Origin: Paramarasmius palmivorus
Taxonomy: Eukaryota; Basidiomycota; Agaricomycetes; Agaricales; Marasmiaceae
NCBI GenBank assembly: GCA_037176845.1
Contig: JAYKXP010000015.1
Span: forward strand, 496,001-560,000
Direction of reading: 5' to 3'
DNA length: 64,000 bases
Positions 34,532-45,061 of the stretch are shown here, piece after piece. Positions within the stretch are counted from its first letter, which is position 1, and each line of letters begins with the position of its first letter. The notes under the pieces were generated by a model, which saw only the letters and a program-made list of their open reading frames with translations, searched no databases and was not told where the DNA came from. Both the position numbers and the translations under genes were made by a program.

Positions 34532-35692
34532 ATGGCACCTCTTCATCTCCAGAAAGTCGCTGTCGCTCCTCTGTCCACCAAAATCAAACTGTCTCTCCTA
34601 GCCACTGCGATGGTAGACGCGTTGGGTGGTCCAGCCGAGTTTCGACCTCGCTTCAGTTTCAAAACCATTTCATCGATGCTTCCGAATGGCAACTTTCAGC
34701 TTCCTCCAGGTGTTTGGACTGACGACACGTCAATGGCTCTGTGCCTTGCCAATTCACTCGGTACAAAACAAGCATTTGATGAACACGACCAGATGCAGGC
34801 ATATGTGAACTGGAAAGTCGAAGGTCAGCTGTCGGCTATAGGGCGGTGTTTCGACATCGGGAACACGATTTCGAGTGCGATTCGTATCTACCAACAGAGC
34901 CCCAATCCCGCAGATGCATTAGAACGTATTCGCGATAAGCTAGGAAACGAATTGTCATCTGGGAACGGAAGTTTGATGCGAGTCCTTCCAGTGGGACTGG
35001 CTTATTGGCGAGATAGCCAAGAATCGAGGTTGTACGCTCGAAAAAGTAGTACAACTACACACCCAAACGAAATGTGTCAAGAGGCATGCGAGGTGTGGAT
35101 CGGGGCGATTTCAATCATCATGCGTGCAGCGTGTTCACCGTCCTCTGCACCAGCGACACTTTCCAAACTCCGGGTACTGGACTATTTTGTCACGTTCCCA
35201 TATACCCAAGTCCGGCTCCGCGAAGCACTAGGACTCCCGTCATCTTCGTCTGCTGTGCCACAAAACGAAGCAGATAGAGAACAATATTATAGGACGAACC
35301 ACCCTATTCTCAAATTGGTGGCCAAGTCTGAATCACTCCCGCCTCAGGACGAGTTACCTGTTCACATTCCAACTACAAAGGAACTTCCATCGTCAGGATA
35401 CGTGCTGCATACCCTTGTTGCTGCCCTTTATTGCTTCTTATCCACTTCTACATTTGAAGAGGGAGCAATCGTTGCGGCGAACCTGGGTGATGATGCTGAC
35501 ACTGTTGGTGCGGTGTATGGAGGAATAGCTGGGTGTTGGTATGCAGTTGACAAGTCAGACGAGCAGTCCGCTCGATTCTGGAGCTCTAGGGTAGAAACTT
35601 GGGAGCAAGCCTTGGTACAAAAGGATACCATCGAGGCAGTAGCTGAGAAGTTGGTTTCGTTTAGCGAGAAGAATGGACAGGTGAAACAGTAA
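34532..35692 (+). CDS. ADP-ribosylglycohydrolase family protein
   Basis: Single-exon gene, 386 residues, notable among heavily split neighbours. Metal-site motifs of the DraG/ARH family are present: the N-terminal GDALGxxAE-like stretch appears as VDALGGPAEF (residues about 28-37), GVWTDDTSMAL (60-70), GNGSLMRVLP (about 145-154) and GDDADTVGAVYGG (about 319-331). These residues bind two Mg ions that coordinate ADP-ribose. The family removes ADP-ribose from proteins or hydrolyses ADP-ribose conjugates. No signal peptide or membrane segment, so likely cytosolic or nuclear. The first Asp cluster reads VDA rather than GDA. Codon use looks native. Convergent with QCR8, 134 bp away. Confidence 0.88.
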   Translation: MAPLHLQKVAVAPLSTKIKLSLLATAMVDALGGPAEFRPRFSFKTISSMLPNGNFQLPPGVWTDDTSMALCLANSLGTKQAFDEHDQMQAYVNWKVEGQLSAIGRCFDIGNTISSAIRIYQQSPNPADALERIRDKLGNELSSGNGSLMRVLPVGLAYWRDSQESRLYARKSSTTTHPNEMCQEACEVWIGAISIIMRAACSPSSAPATLSKLRVLDYFVTFPYTQVRLREALGLPSSSSAVPQNEADREQYYRTNHPILKLVAKSESLPPQDELPVHIPTTKELPSSGYVLHTLVAALYCFLSTSTFEEGAIVAANLGDDADTVGAVYGGIAGCWYAVDKSDEQSARFWSSRVETWEQALVQKDTIEAVAEKLVSFSEKNGQVKQ

Positions 35693-35826
35693 TTCGTAGT
35701 TTCAGGTAATGGAGTCGAATTAATGCGTATGATCTAGCTACAAAGCCTGTTCTAGTTGACTGGACAAATGTCAGACTTATTGGTTATTCGACAGAAAATG
35801 AATACGAACCTTCCGTACCCCACAAA

Positions 35827-36358
35827 TCAATGTTCACCATGGGCGTGTCCTGCCTTGCTATTAACATAAGCATACTCTTTGTTGCCCCACGTGTAGACCC
35901 CATAGCCTATGGAATAGTTCAACGCTCATTCAATGATTGTACTGGCCGAATAGCGTACCAATGGCAAAAGGAATCACGAAGAAGGCAGCCTCGCCAGAGA
36001 TACGTCTGTAAAAGTTGAACAGGTAGCTACGAAGCATGTTGGGAGCTGCCCGCGACTGGTTTGGGGAGATACCTTTCGAACAAAACGTCTGTAAGGATCT
36101 CTGCCTCGTTTCACAAGAGAATCACGCACTGTATGTGTACACCCGCTTTTGCCTGCCAGAGATAACACTGTTGTCACCCCACCATTTAGACTATTCAAAC
36201 ATTCCTCCACTTCAGAACTGGTTATTTTTTCGGAATGATTGCACTTCACTCACCCACGCATGCTGGGCTATGTTTACGGTCAGATGATTGCACTATTATA
36301 ATGAGCTGGGCTACTCACGGCCAGGCATTTCGCTGAAGCGTGTTACTGTGGGTCTCAT
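35827..36358 (-). CDS. qcr8: Cytochrome bc1 complex subunit 8 (QCR8)
   Basis: Found by splicing; no long frame exists. Five exons on the minus strand: 36319-36358, 36254-36267 (14 nt), 36130-36190, 35959-36072 and 35827-35906. They total 309 nt, 102 residues plus stop, with GT-AG ends and consistent phases. The product reads MRPTVTRFSEMPGPQHAW, then KWWGDNSVISGRQKRVYTYS, ISPNQSRAAPNMLRSYLF, NFYRRISGEAAFFVIPFAIG, YGVYTWGNKEYAYVNSKAGH and a His-rich end. This matches QCR8: WWG near the N-terminus, a basic QKR, SP..Q...AP, one membrane helix, then YxxSKAGH. It is a small subunit of ubiquinol-cytochrome c reductase in the inner mitochondrial membrane, contacting cytochrome b. Confidence 0.9.
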
Positions 36359-36615
36359 GTTGGGCTAGCCAAAGGGTGAAGAGGAAAGAAAAGTTGCTGG
36401 ATATGGCGCGGAGGAGAGTGTCTGAACAGCCGGTCTGGTCCGCAGAAGGCGCTGGTAATCAAGTGTAAACAATTTAGCGCGTCCCCACACTGGCCACGAC
36501 AGCGCCAACACACGCTTCTCTACTACCACCATTGTAACCCTCACATTCGTGCGTAACCCATTGTAACGGATATCGCTATTAGGCTGACTGAGTTTCTGGG
36601 TAGCCTTAACTCAGC
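36359..36615. promoter_or_regulatory. Shared divergent promoter of QCR8 and OST4
   Basis: 257 bp separate the two start codons, which face away from each other. No clear TATA box was seen, consistent with housekeeping promoters. Confidence 0.5.
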
Positions 36616-36744
36616 ATGACGCACGCAACTCTGTACATGTTAGCCAATTATCTTGGCGTTCTCGCAATGCTCACCGTCGTTGGATATCATTTCGTTGCCG
36701 TCAATACACGCTACCTCGCCAGAAATGGCCAAAAGACGTCGTGA
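36616..36744 (+). CDS. ost4: Oligosaccharyltransferase subunit OST4
   Basis: A 42-codon intronless frame from ATG 36616 to TGA 36742. The product MTHATLYMLANYLG, then VLAMLTVVGYHFVAVNTRYL has one membrane helix followed by YHFVAVN and a basic tail (ARNGQK). OST4 proteins are 35-45 residues with exactly this layout: a LANxLG start to the helix and YHYVAVN at its end. OST4 sits in the ER membrane and holds the catalytic STT3 subunit with OST3/6 in the N-glycosylation complex. The match covers nearly the whole length. An upstream start is unlikely because the first residues already fit the family length. Confidence 0.9.
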   Translation: MTHATLYMLANYLGVLAMLTVVGYHFVAVNTRYLARNGQKTS

Positions 36745-36953
36745 GGCTGGCCTAGGAATCTGAGTTGGAAATACATGTATCTCATTCGTGAAGGGTTAGA
36801 TATCATTATAAGGTACGTATTCGTTGTAACTTCTTGCCTATTCTACTCAATATTCTTCAGGATATTCTCATGTACATTGCTGCTTTGCAATAAAACCTCT
36901 TTCGACGGACAAATTTCTTCTCATGATGATCCCTTGCAGTCCATAACTCCAGT

Positions 36954-38224
36954 CTATTGTCCCAGAAGACCCATGTCCTTCATCTTCTCCACCGCTTTTA
37001 TCCAAGAATTCTTCGTGTCCCGCTCTTCTTGGAACCCCGCGGCTCTGACCTTCTCAAGGCTGAGCTGGCGGTCGAATGTTAAATAGTATCCAATCCCATC
37101 CATCTGCCACATTCCCCATGCTTGATCTGCCTGGATACCAAGTTTCTCAAGCACGTCACTATGCTGTTGGATGTATTCCCTCGGTTTCATGCTATCCATA
37201 TCTCCAGTTGGGCCAACACCCTTTAACCCGAAGTGGTCCGCCAACACCGGCCAGAGTTCCTTCATCGTTGAAGGTTCCGCTTGATCTGCAATGTTATAAC
37301 ACTGACCGCTTGTCTTGTCACGATTTAGGGAAGCCCATATCGAGACTTTGGCGACGATTTCCGCCGAGCTGCCATTGTACAAGGCCTTCCAGCCACCTTC
37401 AGTTCCTGGGAAAGCTATTTCTGCACCTGTACCCTCTACTGCAGCGTAAGCTATCAGGTAGACTGCCCAGTACGCGGCAAGGTTGACGGCCGAACTATTG
37501 GGCACCACACCGATCTGCATCATCGTCTTCATTACATTCTCCTTGTTTTCCATGTAACGGCAAACACTCACCACAATGTCAGGTCTCACTTCGCACCAAG
37601 TCCACTTCTTCCCTTGACTATGTTCCGTCAATATATCCTCAAACTTGTAGTAATGCGTCATGTCGCAAACCGGATGTGATAAACGTGGCATCGATTCGAT
37701 GAAAGGAGGAGAGAGGAACCCTCCACCACAGCTGACTCCGTATGCGTTCGCTCCGCTCGGGAAGACAATAAACTGGAGGTTTGGAGAATATTGTTCCAAG
37801 GCGCTTAAAGCGCTTTTGAGCATTTCGCAGTTCATCTCGATTTCCATGTGAGGATCCTCTGCTTGCTTGTACGCTTTGCAAGGATAATTACTTGGTTTGT
37901 GTAACTGGAAGAGTCTGGAGGAGATAAGGCCTCACCGAAGTAGAACGCATGAGTAACGGACTCGAGACTTTCTATCCTCTCTTTCAGACTTCTGATCGAC
38001 TCCTCTGCAGACCCAGCAACCAGGTCAACACCTGAGACTAGTTGGATCTCTGGAATATCGGTATCCAGAACCCAGCCCGATTTCGACAAGGGGAATGGTC
38101 GGTTGATAAGAGCTGTGACTCGAGTAAAGGTACCTTTGGTTGGATATCCGCGCAGTAATTGGTCGACAACTGCCCATCCTGTAATTCCTGAAGCACCGAA
38201 AATTATTGCGTGCTTTCCTGCCAT
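36954..38224 (-). CDS. PRISE-type short-chain reductase (progesterone 5-beta-reductase/iridoid-synthase-like)
   Basis: Two exons, about 405 residues, start MAGKHAIIFGASGITGWAVV with the Rossmann GxxGxxG at residues 10-16. One intron (about 37880-37935) joins HAFYF to AYKQAEDPHMEIEMN. Downstream landmarks are LQFIVFPSGANAYGV, MTHYYKFEDIL (the YYxxED segment with the family Tyr), WTWCEVRPDIV and YNIADQAEPSTMKELWP. PRISE enzymes use NADPH to reduce enone double bonds or cyclise dialdehydes. In plant members a catalytic Lys lies in TGTKHY; the aligned stretch here is SGANAYG, so the Lys seems absent and activity may differ. It lies between the small secreted gene and OST4, near the P450 array, so a tailoring role is possible. 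Confidence 0.8.
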
Positions 38225-39276
38225 GGTGGAAATGAATAAAGTCGTTACAGCTCTATAATAATGCTCGGAAAACTAGGATGCAGAGCGCGGTTTACTTTTC
38301 ACCGAGATTCACACTACGCGACCTTACATTGTGGTCACAAGGGAGACACAGAACTTCTTTCATGATACAAAAACGGAGTGTAATTCACTTGTGATGGCAT
38401 GGTCGTTGGTACAACCCCGAGTCAGAGTACTGTTATCTATCTATCCTATCTTTCTTAACCATCAAGTCGTTTATTGCTATCAGGCCTGTTGTTCGAGCAA
38501 ACCCTCAAACTTTCTTATTCTTGGTATGTGGCTACCTCGCAGGCATTAAAATGTTGCTCATTATTGATTGTTCGGGCAAGGCCTTTCCCGAATTCCAACG
38601 CATCAAACGACCGAGGCATGACGAATTTGAGGTCGGATCGTCCGGCATGTCGATCCAGAACAAACTTCTCTTGCAGCCACACGACCATTCACACAAAGAA
38701 CCAGTCTATTCCAATTCGCCTCAGAAGGAGTCCTGCCGTAAAATGAATTGTGCGCAATATCACCAGCAATGGAAATAGATCACGTCTCATTTCCCGGATT
38801 TCTTATATCTTTGTGTGCTGCCAGCATAACCGCAGTCGATGCTATGCACCATGTCTCTGACATTGCGACCTACTACGGTCACTGTTGTACCTGAACAGGC
38901 TATACAAACCAGCCCGGCCGAGGCCAAGGTGCGCTCAGCAATGTCACGGCGGCAATGAATCAAAATGATGAAGCCACGGTTCATTCATTGAGAGGAAGCA
39001 TCGAACACGATATAGAGAAGATCCTATTCGGGCTGTGGCGAAACCCTGCCTTGGCAAACACACCCCAATTTTGGTTGACAGATACGTTGTGCTACCTAAA
39101 TTGACGGGAGAAGAGACCAGATAAAAGTGCCGCACACCACCCTCATATTGGATGCACACCATCCTTCTCGTTACCGCTACAACTCGTCGTCCTGTGCATA
39201 CGATAAAAACCCGTACGTACTTCGATGTCCTAACCTCCGTTCTATGCTGACCATTTCCACTCGAAGTACACCTTAG
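38225..39276. other. Divergent intergenic region between reductase and secreted peptide gene
   Basis: About 1.05 kb. A 35-codon plus frame near 38851 and other short frames have no features. Contains an ATAAAAAC element at 39203-39210, about 70 nt upstream of the next gene. Confidence 0.5.
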
Positions 39277-39665
39277 ATGGTCCATCCGCTTGTCATCGCT
39301 CGAATTACTCTTGTGACCATTCTCGGCCAAACATATGCATCACCATTGAAGGCTCTACCTTTCGTCGATGTCATTCCAGTAAGAATCCATCCTTTCCTGG
39401 CATCTGATTCTCTACACTCTGACACTCCAAGACACAGGACCTCTCCAACAACCTGAACTACCGCGTCACGTCTCCCTCACTTCTTGTACCCGTAGAAATC
39501 GGACAATTCAATCACAGCACGAGACGAAGCGCGACAAGAAGATGTAGCGATGTAGGCTGTGCCGCTATCGCGGGCCCGCGAGACGTCCTTTTGCGATGTA
39601 GAAGCCTAGACCTCAGTAGATTCGGGAAGAGCGACCACGAGCAGTTCTGTACTAGGGCGAACTAA
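39277..39665 (+). CDS. Small secreted cysteine-containing protein, possible Kex2-processed precursor
   Basis: Two exons joined by a 59-nt GT-AG intron (39379-39437, with CTGAT branch-like site), giving 109 residues and a TAA at 39663. The first exon encodes a signal peptide (VIARITLVTILGQTYAS) and a propeptide-like stretch. The second contains N-glycosylation-type NHS, then two dibasic sites (STRRSATRRC) and a C-terminal part of about 40 residues with four cysteines spaced C-x4-C-x12-C-x16-C. Cleavage after the second RR would release a four-cysteine peptide. No family recognised. The frame, splice signals and cysteine pattern agree, but there is no paralogue in the window for support. Neighbours are a reductase (divergent) and a P450 (convergent, 89 bp). 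Confidence 0.55.
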
Positions 39666-39754
39666 AAGCTCACTGGGCTGAAATTTAAAGGAGCAGATGC
39701 TATGAACGTGTATGTATAGTCTAAAATCCGTGTGTACTATAGATTCTTGGTCCT

Positions 39755-41840
39755 CTACATGGCCCTTTTCCTGAACATAATCTCCGCACTCCTATTCGGC
39801 ATCCTATCTGAACCAATCCATATGGCTTTCGGGAGCTTGCCTACACTGTCCTCGAATTTTACGTCGTATCCAAGGACCAAATGTGCCGTGAGCAACTTCA
39901 ATTCAAATACTGCGAAGAATCTCCCAGGGCAAGCATGTCTCCCCATACCAAATAGAACATATTCATGCAGAGGATTCGTCATTTGCTGTTTCATTCCGTC
40001 TTCTTCAGGTAGACTGGAAAATCGCCAGGGGTTGAATGTGTACGGATCGTCGTAGTTGTTCTGCGATATATGGATGTTAGAAGCAGGCATACGAACCGAG
40101 ATTGGAGTTCATACTGAATCAGAGTGGACAGCAGTAGTTGGAATGGATACGATAGCGCCAGTAGGAACAGTTGTTCCATCAGAGAAGGTGAAATCCTTCA
40201 AGACCTTTCGTTGAGATCCCACTACAAATTCTGTTCAGTGCGTTCGTGGAGAGTATCAAGGCAAACAAGCGTACGACTTCCCAGGCCAGCAAGGCGCGCT
40301 GACTCCTTCAAGAAACTGTCCAATTTGCGCATGCGCTGGAAGCTCGACTTTGTCCACCCATGCTCCTTAACGATGTCTTCGATCTCTTGCCGCAGCTCTG
40401 GTACATATTGAGGGTGAGCCGCAAGATTGTACAGGGTATCTGTCAATGTCTGCGGCGAGAATGAGTCGAAGGTATGCAGGATAGTGAGTATCGCATACCA
40501 TGGACTGGAAGACGTCAGCTGTACCGATCGATATTGGACATGCGACTAGGAATACATACCGTAGTATGAATAGCAGCAAAATTAGTTGAGAGGACTCGCA
40601 TCACAAAGTCTTGTACGGATCGCTGTGGGCCGGTAGCGGCATCCATGCACCACATTAGGAAGTCATTCTATGAGTATCTGGTTCAATACGACTCGAAACG
40701 CCCATACAGAGCCACTAACAGGTTTACCCATCCAGTCGCTCCCAATTCCGTATTTCTCTTGTTTTTGGGCCCGTTCTGAGATGATTGGCTCCAGAAATTT
40801 CCTGGCACGTCGAATGCTTTTCGGCACTGGGGTCAAAAACTCTCCCACAACTCTGGAATTGTGGGCAGGTGAAGTCAGCACAACGCGCGTAACGAAATGA
40901 TATATGAGTAACTCACGGTTTTAGGAAGTCCGGAAAGAGATTGATGATCTTGGCTGCCACGACGACATGGAAGGTGAAATCGAGGTTGAGTTTCTTTATT
41001 CTACATTGTCAGAGGTCGTTGACGAAGACAAAAAGACTATAACCGACCACATATTCAGGATCACGGCACAAGGGAAGCCCAACAAATATTCTAGCACTAA
41101 CCCGAGCCACTATACGCAAAATTGGGTTGGTTATACAGCTTTTCGTCCACTCTGTAATTTCATGAGCCGCAGGAAAGATCCTAGCACGGTATACTGACCG
41201 GCAGTCGGAGGCAATTCATCGGCCAACGCAGTCATCACTTCGTCGTTCACATCGTCGAACTTGACATCGAGGCTTTTCGTCAATTTTCTCCCTATGATAG
41301 GGATATGATACGGATCACGATGAATTGGTTTTCCCAAGGTATGTTCCATTGCTATAGACTGTTTACGATCATCAGCGACCGCGGACATCCGAAGGAGTAT
41401 TACGCACTTCATTGACGGCCTCAAAGAAATTGAGGGTGTCGTCCGGCGCTCTGCGCAGGTCATCAATAAGCTGGGGCGAAGTAACCACAACCTCCCAGCC
41501 TGTCAGAGTTGGGACTTTGAACACTCGTCCTTGATACTTGAATTGTAAAGGTAGGCTTGAGACAGGGCGGTAGAAAGTAGTGAAACATACCTTCTCGTAT
41601 CCTTCCTGTATGAGGTCTGTTGCGTGTTGGAAAAACTTGAACCCAGCTATATATGATGACAATCCATTTCCGCCTACAGAAGGCACTGACCGAAGCTGGC
41701 ACATACGAGCTGAATCAAGATAACGAGATAATTTTAGTGAAGTCACATACTCTCGCGTTCAAGGATACTTGGCGAGCGACCTTAGTCGCAATGTATAGCG
41801 CACCTAGTGCAAGAATGGTCTGGACAATGATGTGAGGCAT
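39755..41840 (-). CDS. Cytochrome P450, ent-kaurene-oxidase-like (paralogue 2)
   Basis: About 500 residues in twelve or so exons, start [20 protein letters not shown] (membrane anchor) at 41840 and stop at 39755. Landmarks: [91 protein letters not shown] across a 6-nt exon, [33 protein letters not shown] and haem loop [18 protein letters not shown]. It differs from the other two minus-strand copies by an Asn before YDDPYTF, a Phe in AVFELK and a shorter PERF region. All haem and ExxR residues are present. First of three tandem copies; membrane-bound at the ER by analogy. Substrate unknown, with terpenoid oxidation the closest family precedent. Confidence 0.85.
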
Positions 41841-42471
41841 GAGGGATCAAGTCTCAACCAAAGGAAAGAGGATCAATTTATGTCTTGTTGACTGCTCGTC
41901 TGTCCATAATGTCAACAAGGAGTTAAGATGTTTGATCGTGGTTCGGATAATAAGCGGCCGTGTTTGCTGTTCAGGGCATTCGAGTCTCTTCACTGGCACT
42001 GGCAGAATTCGAAAAATCAGTAAACGAACAACTTCATTAACAAAGCAAAATAGTGACCCATACGATGAATAGCATGCCAGTGGCATTCCTGAAGAGCTTT
42101 AAACGATGTAAGGGGGTCATGCTGTCTCGATTTTCGATAAAATTCCGCAAAAGCATGAGCGGCGTAAGCCCAGGCGAAGCCGTACTTCAGACGGTTGTAA
42201 TGATCCCTATCACTCTTTCATCAGAATGTTCTTGGGCAGACATTGTCCATTGAGTCAAGCCTCTGATGGAATAAGCGTCCGGTTCGTGGCAAGGATCAAA
42301 GCCAAGATGAAGAGTTCAGCGCGCACATGTTGGCGACGTGTTGGTGCAGATGAGAGATACAACAACCGAGCCACGTGCCATCATCTGCACTGTGCCGTGC
42401 CGCCGTGGTCTCATTAAGCGCCCAGGCGTCTATTTCTGGGTAGCGACAAAGGTGTTACTCGAAAATCCTCT
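41841..42471. other. Intergenic region between P450 paralogues
   Basis: 631 bp; upstream region of paralogue 2 and 3' flank of paralogue 3. No gene seen. Confidence 0.55.
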
Positions 42472-44584
42472 CTACACACTGGCAACTCTCTTCCTGTACA
42501 TAATCTCTGCGTACCTATTGGGCATCCTGTTTGCACCAATCCATGTATCATCCGGTAATTTCCCCTCATCCTCGAATTTCACGTCATACGTGACAATGAC
42601 ATGCGCCAAAAGCAACTTGAGTTCATTCACAGCGAAAAATCTCCCAGGACAAGCATGTCTCCCGACGCCGAATAAGACATACTCTGTGTTAGGAGTGATC
42701 ATTTGATGCTTGATGCCCTCTTCATCAGCAGAGTCTCGAAGTTCAGAGAATCGCCAGGGTTTGAAAGTGTATGGATCATCATAATATTTCTGCGGATGTT
42801 GACTTAAGTCAAACGTTTGCACTACATGGCACGCGGAACGTACTGTATCAAAATGGATTCCCGCAGCTGGGATGGAGACCACAGCTCCTGCAGGAATAGT
42901 TGTCCCGTCAGAGAAGGTAAAATCCTTCAATGCTTTGCGTCCGGACGCCACTTTCGATCAGAGAAGTTAGTTGAATTGGAGAGAAGAGCAAAACGTCTAC
43001 ACGTACGTCCTCCTAGGCCAGCGAGACGCCCAGACTCCTTCAAGAAACTGTCCAATTTGCGCATGTGCTGGAAACTCGACTTTGACCACCCATGATTTTC
43101 AACGACACCCTCAATTTCCTGCCGCAATTCTGGGACGTATTCGGGGTGCGCCGCGAGATAATAGAGAGCATCTGTAAATGTCTGTCGTACATAGATAAAT
43201 AGGTATGCCATTCATAGTAGAGATGTGTATATCTACCATGGACTAAGAAGTTCTGTCAGCCATAGTTCATTATTGAGTAAACCGAGACCACATACTGAAG
43301 TATGGATGGCAGCAAAATTCGTTCCCAACATGCGCATAACGAAATCTTGTATGGATCGTTGAGGACCGGTAGCTGTATCCATACACCACATCAGGAAGTC
43401 GTTCTTTGAGCTTATAATGAGAGGCAAAAACAAGGACAATACAGAGTGGTCACTCACAGGTTTATCTGACCACTGGTCCCCGTACTTTTCTTGTTTCTCT
43501 GACCGTTCTATGATAATGGGCTCCAGGAACTTTCGTACACGTTGGATACTCTTTGTTGCCGGAGTTAAGAATCGGCCCGCAACTCTGTATGCAACGGACG
43601 GGCATGAAGATAAATCTCGACAATGAAAGTGGAAGTGACCGACGGCTTAAGAAATTCCGGGAATAAGTTAATGATGTATGCAGACACCACGACTTGGAGA
43701 GTGAAGTTGATATTGAGATTCTATTAGGGTCTGTCAACAAGGTCCTGGGGGAAAATAAGAATGAATGGACCAGATATTCTAGCTCCCGACATAACGGAAG
43801 CCCAACAAAAAGTCTGTTACTCGCCCGAGCTACAATACGAAAGATTGAGTTGCCTATGGAGCGTTTTGTCCACTCTAGACAGGATGAAAGGAGACATAAG
43901 AAGAGAGTCTTCGATGATACACCGGACTGACCGGAAGTTGCAGGCATCTCGTCGGCGAATGCAGTCACTATCTCGTCTCTCACATCATCAAACTTGACTC
44001 CGAGGTTTTTCGTCAATTTGCCTCGTACAATGTTGATATGATACGGGTCACGATGAATCGGTTCTCCCATTGTATACTCCATTGCTATAGACTATCCAAT
44101 TTGCGCGTCAGTAGCCCAGATATCTCGAAGACTGATTACGCACATCGTTCACCGCCTCGAAGAAGTTGAGAGCATCATCTGGCGCTTTACGCAGATCATC
44201 GACGAGTTGGGGCGAGGTGACGACTACTTCCCAGCTTGTTAAAGTGGGAATCTTGAACACTCGCCCTTGGTACTGTAAACGCGAAAGTGAGCTCCTTTAT
44301 AATTCAATTACAAAGTAAAGGCACACCTTTTCGTATCCCTCCTGTATAAATTTTCTCGCGTTGCGATAGTACCTGAGCCCATTCACATACGAGGATAACC
44401 CATCTCCGCCTATGGAAGGCACCGAATGGAGCTATAACCAATGATAAAACACGTTTTAGGTAGTCAAAAGGTTGGATTTCAAGTATGTACATACATTTGC
44501 ATTCAAGGCTCTTAGGCGGGCGATTTTAGTCGCAATATATAAGGTCGACACCGCTAGAGTGAGCTGGACGAGGATGTGAGGCAT
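42472..44584 (-). CDS. Cytochrome P450, ent-kaurene-oxidase-like (paralogue 3)
   Basis: Same architecture as paralogue 2: start [20 protein letters not shown] at 44584, stop at 42472. Landmarks: [104 protein letters not shown] with a 6-nt exon TCCATG near 43238, [35 protein letters not shown] and [18 protein letters not shown]. The tail ends YRKRVASV. The I-helix has His-Thr in place of the acid-Thr pair. Complete and probably functional. Closest to paralogue 4 in the C-terminal half ([10 protein letters not shown] shared). Confidence 0.87.
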
Positions 44585-45061
44585 GAGGAGTTGTGATGAT
44601 CCTGGTAAAAGGAAAACCACTTTATATGTTGCAGCGTGCAACGTCGCTAGGTGAAGGATGCGTTGAACGTCCGAGTCCGAATTTCGGGGCCCGAACCAAG
44701 CCCGAACCCCGCGTTGACGTAAAGACGAATGGTCATCCAATTTTGGAGTATATCACTTGCAGTAGCTTTCCAAAACCTGACGAGCAGCCTATCGACGTTC
44801 AGAACACGGAGGTTACAGCTCTAATGAGACCAGCAGTGTACCAGCTGGTGTCAAGTGATATAGCACTGGGTGATGAGATCGATGAGAGTCAAAGGGAAAG
44901 CATGCTAAGCGCCGTCCTCGAAAGGTTATCGGTGAGCGCTGTCACGTTGAAGTGTACGATGTAAGTAGTGCCGTTTGACAGGTATCCGTGTCTTCGATTG
45001 TGTACAATACATGCATAATAAACCGACCCGTTCCCAATAAATAAGAATACCAGAACATTCC
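44585..45061. other. Intergenic region between P450 paralogues
   Basis: 477 bp. A plus-strand frame at 44593-44964 lacks features and overlaps the upstream region of paralogue 3; not called. Confidence 0.5.

Noticed and set aside
35974..36249. 91-codon minus-strand frame
   Set aside because: It runs through two QCR8 introns in the wrong frame; the spliced QCR8 reading explains the region.
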